DNA of 13,783 bases from Gammaproteobacteria bacterium (GTDB lineage: Bacteria; Pseudomonadota; Gammaproteobacteria; Cardiobacteriales; Wohlfahrtiimonadaceae). The position numbers were made by a program, and so were the translations under genes. Of the stretch, positions 7,626-13,783 are shown one piece after another. The stretch is from NCBI GenBank assembly GCA_003864535.1, contig BHEQ01000025.1:1-13783 (forward strand), read 5' to 3'. The notes beneath the pieces were generated by a model. The model did no database searches, was not told the DNA's origin, and worked only from the letters and a program-made list of their open reading frames with translations. Within the stretch, counting starts at the first letter, position 1. Every line of letters begins with the position of its first letter.

Positions 7626-8927
7626 ATGGATTGGTTTCCAGTCATTGTTTTATTTGGTAGCTTCTTTACGATGCTACTACTTTCTGTGCCAATTACCTTT
7701 GCGGTAGGCATAGCCTCATTACTTTCACTTTGTGTGTCAATGCCTATGACACCTGCGATTTCAGTGATCGCGCAAAAATTAACTATTGGTTTAGATGGGT
7801 TTACTTTATTAGCGATTCCTTTTTTTATTCTCGCAGGAAATATCATGAATACAGGAGGGATTGCTAAGCGTTTAGTCGCCTTTGCTCAAGCGTTGGTAGG
7901 GCATCTTCCAGGTTCTTTAGCTCATTGTAATATTTTAGCAAATTCACTTTTTGGTGCGATATCAGGTTCAGCGGTAGCATCTGCTGCGGCAGTTGGCGGT
8001 ATTATGGCTCCATTGCAAGAAAAAGAAGGTTATGATCCAGCCTATTCTGCGGCGGTAAATATTACCTCATCTCCAGCAGGATTATTAATTCCCCCAAGTA
8101 ATGTAATGATAGTTTATGCCTTAGCAAGTGGTGGAGTATCAGTCTCTGCTTTATTTTTAGCAGGTTATGTACCAGGGTTATTGATGGCAGGTATGCTGAT
8201 GATTACAGCTGGGATTTATGCCAAGCGTAAAAAATATCCAACCAGCGCTAAAATCCCCATGATGCAAATTCTTAAAATTGCGATAGATGCAATCCCAAGT
8301 TTATTTTTGATCGTAATTATTATCGGTGGAATCCTAAAAGGAGTGTTTACTCCAACTGAAGCCTCAGCAGTTGCTGTTGTCTATACATTTATTTTGGCGG
8401 TATTTGTTTATAAAGAAGTAAAATTACGCGATTTTCCAAAAATATTACAAGAGACAACAGTAGTTAGTTCTATCGTGCTATTTTTAGTTGGGTGTTCAAT
8501 GGGAATGTCATGGGCAATGGTCAATGCTGATGTACCATATTTGATCGAACAAGCTTTATTATCAATTAGTGATAATCCTATAATTATATTACTTATCATC
8601 AATGTTATATTATTGATAGTTGGTATTTTTATGGATATCACACCTGCGATTTTAATCTTTACGCCAATTTTTTTACCAATAGTTACCTCACCCTCAATTG
8701 GCTTAGATCCTATTCACTTTGGTATCATAATGATTTTCAATCTATCTATTGGTTTATGCACACCACCAGTAGGCACAGTATTATTTGTAGGCTGTAGTGT
8801 TGGTAAAACAAGTATAGAAAAAGTGATGAAACCGTTGATTCCTTTGTATATAACTTTGTTTATTGCATTGATTTTAGTGACATATATTCCCGCCATAAGC
8901 ATGACTTTGCCAAATTACTTTAAGTAA
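7626..8927 (+). CDS. dctM: TRAP transporter large permease subunit (DctM family), system 2
   Basis: The large membrane subunit of the second TRAP transporter, 433 residues, a standard length for DctM. Motifs in order: FTLLAIPFFILAGNIMNTGG at 59-78, GAISGSAVASAAAVG at 110-124, LIPPSNVMIVYA at 154-165, GVFTPTEASAVAV in the middle and GLCTPPVGTVLFVG near the C-terminus. Both halves of the internally duplicated permease are intact. The ribosome binding site AGGAG at 7615-7619 overlaps the dctQ stop codon, so translation is coupled. No gene follows for about 200 bases, which makes it the last gene of the transport block. Confidence 0.93.
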   Translation: MDWFPVIVLFGSFFTMLLLSVPITFAVGIASLLSLCVSMPMTPAISVIAQKLTIGLDGFTLLAIPFFILAGNIMNTGGIAKRLVAFAQALVGHLPGSLAHCNILANSLFGAISGSAVASAAAVGGIMAPLQEKEGYDPAYSAAVNITSSPAGLLIPPSNVMIVYALASGGVSVSALFLAGYVPGLLMAGMLMITAGIYAKRKKYPTSAKIPMMQILKIAIDAIPSLFLIVIIIGGILKGVFTPTEASAVAVVYTFILAVFVYKEVKLRDFPKILQETTVVSSIVLFLVGCSMGMSWAMVNADVPYLIEQALLSISDNPIIILLIINVILLIVGIFMDITPAILIFTPIFLPIVTSPSIGLDPIHFGIIMIFNLSIGLCTPPVGTVLFVGCSVGKTSIEKVMKPLIPLYITLFIALILVTYIPAISMTLPNYFK

Positions 8928-8972
8928 AAAATTAAATTCCTCTGTTATAAGAATTGGTATCTACACAACTTG

Positions 8973-8994
8973 TAATAATAATAATATAATAATA
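8973..8994. repeat. TAA-rich simple sequence tract
   Basis: Four TAA units at 8973-8984 are followed, after TA, by two more and a partial one to 8994. The tract lies in the 199-base gap between the second dctM and the NADAR gene. It is too short and imperfect to call a functional phase-variable repeat, and no gene spans it. Confidence 0.5.
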
Positions 8995-9012
8995 TCGTGT
9001 AACACAGGAAAA

Positions 9013-9042
9013 GCACACATAGATGTGCCATATCTTGTTTTT
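9013..9042 (+). terminator. Weak hairpin after the transport block, possible terminator
   Basis: GCACA at 9013-9017 pairs with TGTGC at 9024-9028 across a six-base loop, and a run of five T residues lies at 9038-9042, nine bases after the stem. The stem is short and the T run is displaced, so this is only a candidate end for the second TRAP transcript. I see nothing better in the gap 8928-9126. I could not identify a convincing promoter for the NADAR gene in the same gap. Confidence 0.25.
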
Positions 9043-9126
9043 GGTTTATTTATATCTCAACCTGTTGTATCTTATGGTTATGATCAATTGATTTTAAATA
9101 TATTATAAATAAATTTGAGGAATAAT

Positions 9127-9615
9127 ATGAATGTGCATCTGTTTTATAGTGGTTGTTTTAGTCAATGGCATAAGTCTGATTTTTCAGACAATGGTTTGAT
9201 TTTTAATTGTGCAGAGCAATACATGATGTATTCAAAAGCGTTGCTATTTTCTGATAAAAGTTCAGCATCTGACATATTGTTAGCACAACATCCAAGAACA
9301 CAAAAGATGATTGGAAGGAAAATAAAAAATTTTGATGAACAAATATGGTTATTCTTTAGAGGGAGTATTGTATTTTCTGCAAATTATGCTAAGTTTAGTC
9401 AGAGTGATGATTTAAAAAGTATGTTGCTAAATACTGGTTCATCAATAATTGCTGAGGCCTCCCCTAGCGATAAAATATGGGGGATCGGATTGGCTGAAAG
9501 TGATCAATTAGCTTTAAACCCTAAAAATTGGAAGGGAATGAATTTATTGGGTATTGCTTTGATGCAAGTTCGAGCTTCGCTTCGAGGTGAAAATATTGAA
9601 TTAAATAAGCCATAA
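9127..9615 (+). CDS. NADAR superfamily protein (YbiA/DUF1768-like)
   Basis: A 162-residue cytoplasmic protein of the NADAR fold. Known members include E. coli YbiA, an N-glycosidase acting on riboflavin-pathway intermediates, and NADAR enzymes that remove ADP-ribose from guanine in DarT-linked systems. The family pattern is visible: an N-terminal FYSGCFSQW, CAEQYMMYSKALLF with Glu30 and Lys37, PRTQKMIGRKI, FRGSIVFSANYAKF, DKIWGIGL with Trp118-Gly119, and the terminal WKGMNLLGIALMQVR with Asn139. The ATG at 9127 follows GAGGAA at 9117-9122. A TTG at 9115 is in frame but overlaps that ribosome binding site. All five arginines use AGA, AGG or CGA, while tex downstream mostly uses CGT, CGC and CGG, which hints at acquisition from elsewhere. 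No DarT-like gene is in the window, so a toxin-antitoxin role is not supported here and the substrate remains open. Confidence 0.82.
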   Translation: MNVHLFYSGCFSQWHKSDFSDNGLIFNCAEQYMMYSKALLFSDKSSASDILLAQHPRTQKMIGRKIKNFDEQIWLFFRGSIVFSANYAKFSQSDDLKSMLLNTGSSIIAEASPSDKIWGIGLAESDQLALNPKNWKGMNLLGIALMQVRASLRGENIELNKP

Positions 9616-9616
9616 T

Positions 9617-9722
9617 CCCAACTCCTAGTCCCAACGCCATTAAGTTAAGGATTTTAAAGCCCCTGTAAAGAGGGGATTAAGGGGTGGAAACCTTAATACT
9701 GCTGAGCAGTTACATATTTTTT
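9617..9722. repeat. Degenerate C/G-rich repeat (inverted orientation) with hairpins and terminator-like end
   Basis: The gap after the NADAR gene holds CCCAAC twice (9617-9622 and 9630-9635). A stem follows, CCCCT 9660-9664 with AGGGG 9671-9675 around GTAAAG, and then another, ATTAAGG 9676-9682 with CCTTAAT 9691-9697. Read on the - strand, 9659-9687 has the same layout as the two repeats flanking accD: a C block, a second C block, TTTACA, then a G block. This marks it as a diverged, inverted copy. A further dyad ACTGC-TGA-GCAGT at 9698-9710 is followed six bases later by six T residues at 9717-9722 and may end the NADAR transcript. Confidence 0.5.
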
Positions 9723-9750
9723 AAATTTGTTAAATTAAATTTGCTAAAAT
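9721..9750 (+). promoter_or_regulatory. Probable promoter of tex with extended -10
   Basis: TGCTAAAAT at 9742-9750 is a close match to an extended -10 element (TGnTATAAT type) and lies 33 bases before the tex ATG. No good -35 exists at 16-18 bases; TTGTTA at 9727-9732 is only 12 bases away. The nine-base direct repeat TTAAATTTG at 9721-9729 and 9735-9743 overlaps the region and could be a regulator site or chance in AT-rich DNA. The leader before tex has no strong Shine-Dalgarno sequence. Confidence 0.45.
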
Positions 9751-9783
9751 AGCGTTCTTTTTATCCTAAGAATTATTATCAAT

Positions 9784-12066
9784 ATGTCTAATATCTCTCA
9801 GATTATTGCCACTGAAATTAACGCTTCAATCCATCAAGTAAATGCAGCGATTACGTTATTAGATGAAGGTGCGAGTGTACCGTTTATCGCGCGCTATCGT
9901 AAAGAGGTCACTGGGGGGCTTGATGATACCCAATTGCGTAATCTGGAAGTACGTTTGGGTTATTTACGTGAATTTAATGAACGGCGTTTGAGTATTTTAG
10001 AGTCAATTCGCGCCCAAGAAAAGCTTACGCCTGAGCTTGAAAATAAGTTTGCTCAAGCTACTACAAAAACTGAAATTGAAGATTTATATCTACCCTATAA
10101 ACCCAAACGGCGCACTAAAGCGCAAATAGCTCGGGAGGCTGGAATTGAGCCTTTAGCTTTTGCATTACTGGATAATCCCAGCTTAAATCCAGAGATTGAA
10201 GCAGCTATCTATATCGATGCAGACAAAGGCTTTGCGGATGAGAAAGCCGTGCTTGATGGCGCGCGTTTTATTTTAATGGAACATTTTGCTGAAGATGCTG
10301 CATTACTTGGAAAATTGCGCATGCTTGTATGGGATAAGGCTGCTTTAGTTTCAAAAATTGATGAGACTAAAAAAGAGGAAGGGATTAAATTTGCAGATTA
10401 TTTTGAGTTTAGTGAGACGATTAAAACTATTCCATCCCATCGCGCCCTAGCTTTATTGCGCGCCCGCAACGAGAATATTTTAAGCCTCGATTTAAATCTA
10501 CCCGACGAGATAAGCGAACAACCCCAAGGGATGATCACGCATCATTTTGGCTTAAATGGCTCTCAATTATTATCTAACAAATGGCTCAGCGATACGGTGC
10601 GTTTAACATGGAAGGCGAAGCTTAATTTATCTTTAAGCACGGAGCTAATAAATAAACTGCGTGAGGCAGCTGAAATTGAGGCTATTAGTGTTTTTGCAAA
10701 AAATCTTAAAAGTTTGCTCCTAGCATCTCCTGCTGGCAATAAAGCTATTTTAGGCTTAGATCCAGGATTGCGTACCGGTTGTAAAATCGCTTGCGTTGAT
10801 GCTACGGGTAAAGTACTTGATACCGCGGTTATTTATCCACATGTGCCACATAATCAATGGCAAAAATCTTTAGCGGTTTTACACGCTTTATGTATCAAAC
10901 ATGATTTAAAATTAGTCTCTATCGGCAATGGTACTGGCTCGCGCGAGAGTGATAAACTTGCGACAGAATTATGTGCTTTAGTTCCAAATCTTAAGAAGAT
11001 TGTTGTGAGCGAGGCTGGAGCTTCGGTGTATTCAGCATCCGAGCTTGCAGCGCTTGAGTTTCCGCAGATGGATGTATCTTTGCGTGGCGCGGTTTCTATC
11101 GCGCGGCGTTTACAAGATCCACTTGCTGAGCTTGTGAAAATTGATCCTAAAGCAATTGGAGTTGGGCAATATCAACATGATGTTAATCAACATCAACTGA
11201 ATCAAAGTTTATCTGCGGTTGTTGAAGATTGCGTTAACGCAGTTGGGGTCGATGTTAATACCGCCTCAAGCGCGTTACTTGCACGCATATCTGGCTTAAA
11301 TAGCACTCTTGCAAAGAATATTGTGCTGTTCCGTGATGAGCATGGCTCTTTTAATGATCGGAATGCACTTAAAAAAGTACCGCGTTTGGGCGATAAGACT
11401 TTTGAACAAGCGGCTGGATTTTTGCGGGTGCGTGGCAAGAATCCGCTTGATCAATCTGCGGTTCATCCTGAGGCTTATCCTGTAGTTGAACGGATTATTA
11501 AAGATAAACAAATAGATATTGCTAATATTATTGGAAATGTTACTTTTTTAAGAGGTTTAAGTGCAAAAGATTATACTTGTGCAAGATTTGGTTTACCTAC
11601 GGTGCAAGATATTATTCAAGAGCTTGAAAAACCAGGGCGTGATCCGCGTCCTGAATTTGTTACCGCAAGTTTTAAAGATGGTGTCGAAACTCTTAAAGAC
11701 CTTAAACTTGGAATGCAATTGGAGGGCGTGGTTACAAATGTTGCCAATTTTGGTGCGTTTGTAGATATTGGGGTGCATCAAGATGGCTTGGTTCATATCA
11801 GTGCGCTTGCGGATAAATTTGTGAAAGATCCACATGAAGTAGTAAAAGTTGGACAAGTAGTTATGGTAAAAGTATTAGAAGTTGATATCATCCGTAAACG
11901 CATTCAATTAACAATGCGAATGAATGATGATATTGCAACCCAAAAAGCTGCACTTGGTGATCCAAAAGAGCGTGTAAATCGCAAACAAGCGCAAATTTTA
12001 ACTCAAGATAAACCTGAAACTAATAATCCTTTTGCCGATGCACTAAAAGGATTAAAACGGAGATGA
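9784..12066 (+). CDS. tex: Tex transcription accessory protein (S1 RNA-binding domain)
   Basis: Tex is a conserved cytoplasmic nucleic-acid-binding protein related to eukaryotic Spt6, linked to transcription and RNA metabolism. The 760-residue length fits the family. The N-terminal helical region contains DEGASVPFIARYRKEVTGGLDD at 27-48 and the ATTKTEIEDLYLPYKPKRRTKA segment at about 92-113. A YqgF/RNase H-like domain begins at GLDPGLRTGCK (324-334). The Tex hallmark GVGQYQHDVNQ is at 459-469. Helix-hairpin-helix motifs follow at about 490-560, and the S1 domain runs from about 645 to 712 (VTNVANFGAFVDIGVHQDGLVHIS). The C-terminus ends in a basic KGLKRR. The ribosome binding site is weak: only AAGAA is present, 11 bases upstream. 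The stop codon is one base from the trpF start, so the two genes are translationally linked. Confidence 0.96.
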   Translation: MSNISQIIATEINASIHQVNAAITLLDEGASVPFIARYRKEVTGGLDDTQLRNLEVRLGYLREFNERRLSILESIRAQEKLTPELENKFAQATTKTEIEDLYLPYKPKRRTKAQIAREAGIEPLAFALLDNPSLNPEIEAAIYIDADKGFADEKAVLDGARFILMEHFAEDAALLGKLRMLVWDKAALVSKIDETKKEEGIKFADYFEFSETIKTIPSHRALALLRARNENILSLDLNLPDEISEQPQGMITHHFGLNGSQLLSNKWLSDTVRLTWKAKLNLSLSTELINKLREAAEIEAISVFAKNLKSLLLASPAGNKAILGLDPGLRTGCKIACVDATGKVLDTAVIYPHVPHNQWQKSLAVLHALCIKHDLKLVSIGNGTGSRESDKLATELCALVPNLKKIVVSEAGASVYSASELAALEFPQMDVSLRGAVSIARRLQDPLAELVKIDPKAIGVGQYQHDVNQHQLNQSLSAVVEDCVNAVGVDVNTASSALLARISGLNSTLAKNIVLFRDEHGSFNDRNALKKVPRLGDKTFEQAAGFLRVRGKNPLDQSAVHPEAYPVVERIIKDKQIDIANIIGNVTFLRGLSAKDYTCARFGLPTVQDIIQELEKPGRDPRPEFVTASFKDGVETLKDLKLGMQLEGVVTNVANFGAFVDIGVHQDGLVHISALADKFVKDPHEVVKVGQVVMVKVLEVDIIRKRIQLTMRMNDDIATQKAALGDPKERVNRKQAQILTQDKPETNNPFADALKGLKRR

Positions 12067-12067
12067 T

Positions 12068-12724
12068 ATGCACACAAAAGTAAAATTCTGCGGTTTCACT
12101 CAAATACAATCCATCTTAGAAGCTATCGAACTCGGTGCGGATTATTTAGGATTTGTTTTTGTTCATAAAAGTAAACGCTTTGTAGATGCAGATAAGCTTA
12201 AAGAGATTATGAATTTTTTTAAAGAATATCCGCAAATAAGAGCTTCAGATTCAGGCAATAATGTAAAAATAGTCGCTTTATTTGTTGATCCAAGTAGAGA
12301 ATATGTTAAAAGCATCGTTAAAATATTGCAGCCAGATATTTTGCAATTTCACGGATCTGAGGACGCTGCTTTTTGTCGTTCTTTTAAATGTGCTTATATT
12401 AAAGCCGTACCGCTAGGCTCGGATCAGGCTAATTGGGTCGATTACGAAAAAACATATCATGATGCTTATGCTCTCTTGGCAGATAGTCATGATGGAACAA
12501 GCCTTGGTGGTTCAGGTCTAAGTTTTGACTGGAGCAAAATCCCCGCTAAATATTATCGGACTCTCCCTTTGTTTTTAGCTGGAGGGCTTGATGAGAGTAA
12601 TGTAAAAGCAGCGATTTTAAAGTGTTTTCCAGAAGGTGTTGATGTCTCAAGTGGAATAGAAGTTGCCACAGGAATTAAATCTTATGAGAGAATGGGCAAG
12701 TTTATTTTGGCTGTTAAGAAATAA
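12068..12724 (+). CDS. trpF: Phosphoribosylanthranilate isomerase (TrpF)
   Basis: TrpF catalyses the Amadori rearrangement of N-(5-phosphoribosyl)anthranilate to CdRP in tryptophan synthesis. It is a cytoplasmic TIM-barrel enzyme. The catalytic Cys8 lies in VKFCGF and the catalytic Asp139 in LLADSHDG. Phosphate-binding loops are GGSG at 147-150, AGGL at 171-174 and DVSSGIE at 192-198. SKRFV with Arg37 and QFHG at 93-96 are also typical. At 218 residues it is slightly longer than the common 200-210, explained by a polar stretch around residues 54-65. It is stand-alone, not fused to TrpC, and no other trp gene is in the window. GGAGA at 12059-12063, inside the end of tex, serves as ribosome binding site; expression is probably coupled to tex. 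A tex-trpF pair is not a pathway link but a neighbourhood one. trpF next to accD is seen in pseudomonads and related groups. Confidence 0.95.
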   Translation: MHTKVKFCGFTQIQSILEAIELGADYLGFVFVHKSKRFVDADKLKEIMNFFKEYPQIRASDSGNNVKIVALFVDPSREYVKSIVKILQPDILQFHGSEDAAFCRSFKCAYIKAVPLGSDQANWVDYEKTYHDAYALLADSHDGTSLGGSGLSFDWSKIPAKYYRTLPLFLAGGLDESNVKAAILKCFPEGVDVSSGIEVATGIKSYERMGKFILAVKK

Positions 12725-12745
12725 TAGAAATTTTTTTAAATGATT

Positions 12746-12781
12746 CCCCTCCCAAACTCCCCCTTCACAGAGGGAGGAGCT
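12746..12781. repeat. C-rich/G-rich hairpin repeat, copy upstream of accD
   Basis: A 36-base element begins CCCCTCCCAAACTCC, continues CCCTTCACAGAGGGAGG and ends AGCT. It differs from the copy at 13707-13740 by one substitution and two one-base indels. CCTCCC at 12748-12753 pairs exactly with GGGAGG at 12772-12777. An alternative stem uses the inner C run and TTCACA as loop. It lies in the trpF-accD gap (97 bases) and may work as terminator of tex-trpF, an mRNA stabiliser or a REP-like mobile repeat. Confidence 0.75.
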
Positions 12782-12791
12782 GTATTTTAGC

Positions 12792-12797
12792 TATAAT
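12792..12797 (+). promoter_or_regulatory. accD: Candidate -10 box for accD
   Basis: A perfect TATAAT lies 24 bases before the accD ATG. At the proper distance the -35 position falls inside the G-rich arm of the repeat and does not match the consensus; no TG extension precedes the box. A promoter here is plausible, because the repeat separates accD from trpF, but this is weak evidence in AT-rich DNA. Confidence 0.35.
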
Positions 12798-12821
12798 AAT
12801 GTTTAACGAAGAGGTTAAAAT

Positions 12822-13700
12822 ATGAATTGGTTTGAACGTTTAAATCCAATGAAAATTCGCACAGAGACATCGACTAAAAAAGTACCCGAAGGTATTTGGA
12901 ATAAATGCGAGGCTTGTTCTGCGGTACTTTATCAACAAGAACTAGAAAATAATTTACATGTATGCCCTCAATGTGATCATCATATTCGTATGCACGGACG
13001 GGCGCGCTTATTAAGTTTTTTAGATCAAGATTCATCTATTGAAATTGGAGCTAATCTTGAACCAATTGATTTTTTAAATTTTAAAGACTCTAAAAAATAT
13101 AAAGACCGCATTAGCGCCGCTCAAAAAACCACCAATGAAAAAGATGCTTTTATTGCAATGGAAGGCACTTTAAAAGGTATCCCAATTGCGGCGGGTGCAT
13201 TTGAATTTGCATTTATGGGCGGCTCGATGGGCTCTGTTGTTGGTGAGCGTTTTGTCCAAGCTGCGAATATTGCTTTGGCAAATAATATCCCTCTAGTGGT
13301 GTTTTCATCATCTGGTGGAGCGCGTATGCAAGAAGCACTTATAAGCTTAATGCAAATGGCGAAAACAGCAGCGGTTATTGCAAAATTACGTGAGAAAAGT
13401 ATCCCTTATATTTCTGTATTAACCGACCCAACTATGGGTGGAGTTTCGGCATCACTTGCGATGCTTGGGGATATTAATATCGCCGAACCCAAAGCACTTA
13501 TAGGTTTTGCAGGCCCACGCGTTATTGAGCAAACTGTACGTGAAAAACTCCCTGAGGGCTTTCAACGGGCTGAATTTTTGCTGGAAAAAGGCGCGGTCGA
13601 TATGATTATAGATCGGCGTGAACTGCGCAATAAAATTGCAAGTTTACTTTCCAAGCTTATTCATGTTTCTGAAACTCCATATGAGATTACAAGTACTTAA
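12822..13700 (+). CDS. accD: Acetyl-CoA carboxylase carboxyltransferase subunit beta
   Basis: AccD with AccA transfers the carboxyl group from biotin carrier protein to acetyl-CoA, giving malonyl-CoA for fatty-acid synthesis. The 292-residue protein begins MNWFERLNP, typical of AccD. It has the four-cysteine zinc ribbon at Cys29, Cys32, Cys48 and Cys51. The crotonase-fold core shows GGSMGSVVGERF at 133-144, the oxyanion-hole segment SSGGARMQEA at 163-172, MGGVSAS at 205-211 and GFAGPRVIEQT at 228-238. GAGG at 12811-12814 lies 7 bases before the ATG. All conserved parts are intact. Near-identical hairpin repeats flank the gene on both sides. Confidence 0.97.
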   Translation: MNWFERLNPMKIRTETSTKKVPEGIWNKCEACSAVLYQQELENNLHVCPQCDHHIRMHGRARLLSFLDQDSSIEIGANLEPIDFLNFKDSKKYKDRISAAQKTTNEKDAFIAMEGTLKGIPIAAGAFEFAFMGGSMGSVVGERFVQAANIALANNIPLVVFSSSGGARMQEALISLMQMAKTAAVIAKLREKSIPYISVLTDPTMGGVSASLAMLGDINIAEPKALIGFAGPRVIEQTVREKLPEGFQRAEFLLEKGAVDMIIDRRELRNKIASLLSKLIHVSETPYEITST

Positions 13701-13706
13701 CTTAAA

Positions 13707-13740
13707 CCCCTCCCAACCTCCCCTTCACAAGGGAGGAGCT
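13707..13740. repeat. C-rich/G-rich hairpin repeat, copy downstream of accD
   Basis: Begins CCCCTCCCAACCTCCCC, then TTCACAAGGGAGGAGCT; nearly identical to the copy at 12746-12781 and in the same orientation. CCTCCC at 13709-13714 is complementary to GGGAGG at 13731-13736. It starts six bases after the accD stop and may end the transcript. After it, 13741-13783 is unassigned. An ATG at 13780 with GAG at 13770-13772 could start the next gene (folC often follows accD), but only four bases remain, so no gene is called. Confidence 0.75.
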
Positions 13741-13783
13741 CTAAAAGTCCCCTAAAGGAATATAAGTACGAGTATTAATATGG

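Noticed and set aside
8951..8968. GntR-type operator half-site (ATTGGTAT)
   Set aside because: Only one half is present, with no matching inverted half, and its position after the last transport gene is not that of an operator.
9115..9126. Longer NADAR protein starting at TTG 9115
   Set aside because: The TTG overlaps the GAGG ribosome binding site that serves the ATG at 9127.
9127..9615. DarT-NADAR toxin-antitoxin system
   Set aside because: No DarT-like ADP-ribosyltransferase gene is adjacent: the neighbours are a TRAP permease and tex.
13780..13783. Start of folC at the window end
   Set aside because: Only one codon and one base are visible, so the gene after accD cannot be identified from the sequence.
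1..13783. CRISPR array, tRNA or rRNA genes, transposase or integrase
   Set aside because: No regularly spaced repeats, no tRNA-like cloverleaf sequence in the gaps and no mobile-element proteins were seen; the gaps are all under 200 bases.

Overview
The window is an AT-rich proteobacterial segment of 13.8 kb. Every recognisable gene lies on the + strand. The most likely host is a gammaproteobacterium with a stand-alone trpF next to accD. A stand-alone trpF argues against Enterobacterales, Pasteurellales and Vibrionales, where trpF is normally fused to trpC. I cannot name the genus from sequence alone.

Region 1 (about 1-8930) is a catabolic and transport block for small carboxylates, probably sugar acids or related 2-hydroxy/2-keto acids. 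It opens with three tightly spaced NAD(P)-dependent dehydrogenases: a CtBP-type D-2-hydroxyacid dehydrogenase, a zinc medium-chain dehydrogenase and a KduD-like short-chain dehydrogenase. Two complete tripartite TRAP transporters follow, each in the order periplasmic receptor (P), small membrane subunit (Q), large membrane subunit (M). Within each transporter Q and M are almost contiguous, while P and Q are separated by about 100-160 bases containing dyad symmetries. This suggests the receptor is made in excess over the membrane subunits. Region 1 contains no kinase, aldolase, dehydratase or regulator, so the pathway is either completed elsewhere or consists of oxidation and epimerisation reactions only.

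Region 2 (about 8930-9783) holds one small gene for a NADAR-superfamily protein (YbiA-like fold). Its arginine codons differ from those of its neighbours. It sits between a simple-sequence tract and a C/G-rich dispersed repeat, and looks like an accessory insertion between the transport block and the housekeeping block.

Region 3 (about 9784-13783) is housekeeping: tex (S1-domain transcription accessory protein), trpF (phosphoribosylanthranilate isomerase, starting one base after tex) and accD (acetyl-CoA carboxylase carboxyltransferase beta subunit). Two nearly identical C-rich/G-rich hairpin repeats flank accD, and a diverged inverted relative lies upstream of tex. None is present in the intergenic gaps of the transport block.

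No tRNA, rRNA, CRISPR array, transposase or integrase was seen. No gene-free stretch exceeds 300 bases. I found no clearly new multi-gene system. The items most worth checking are the orphan NADAR gene, the repeat family, the extra cytoplasmic loop in the first TRAP M subunit, and the RNA structures between the P and Q genes.
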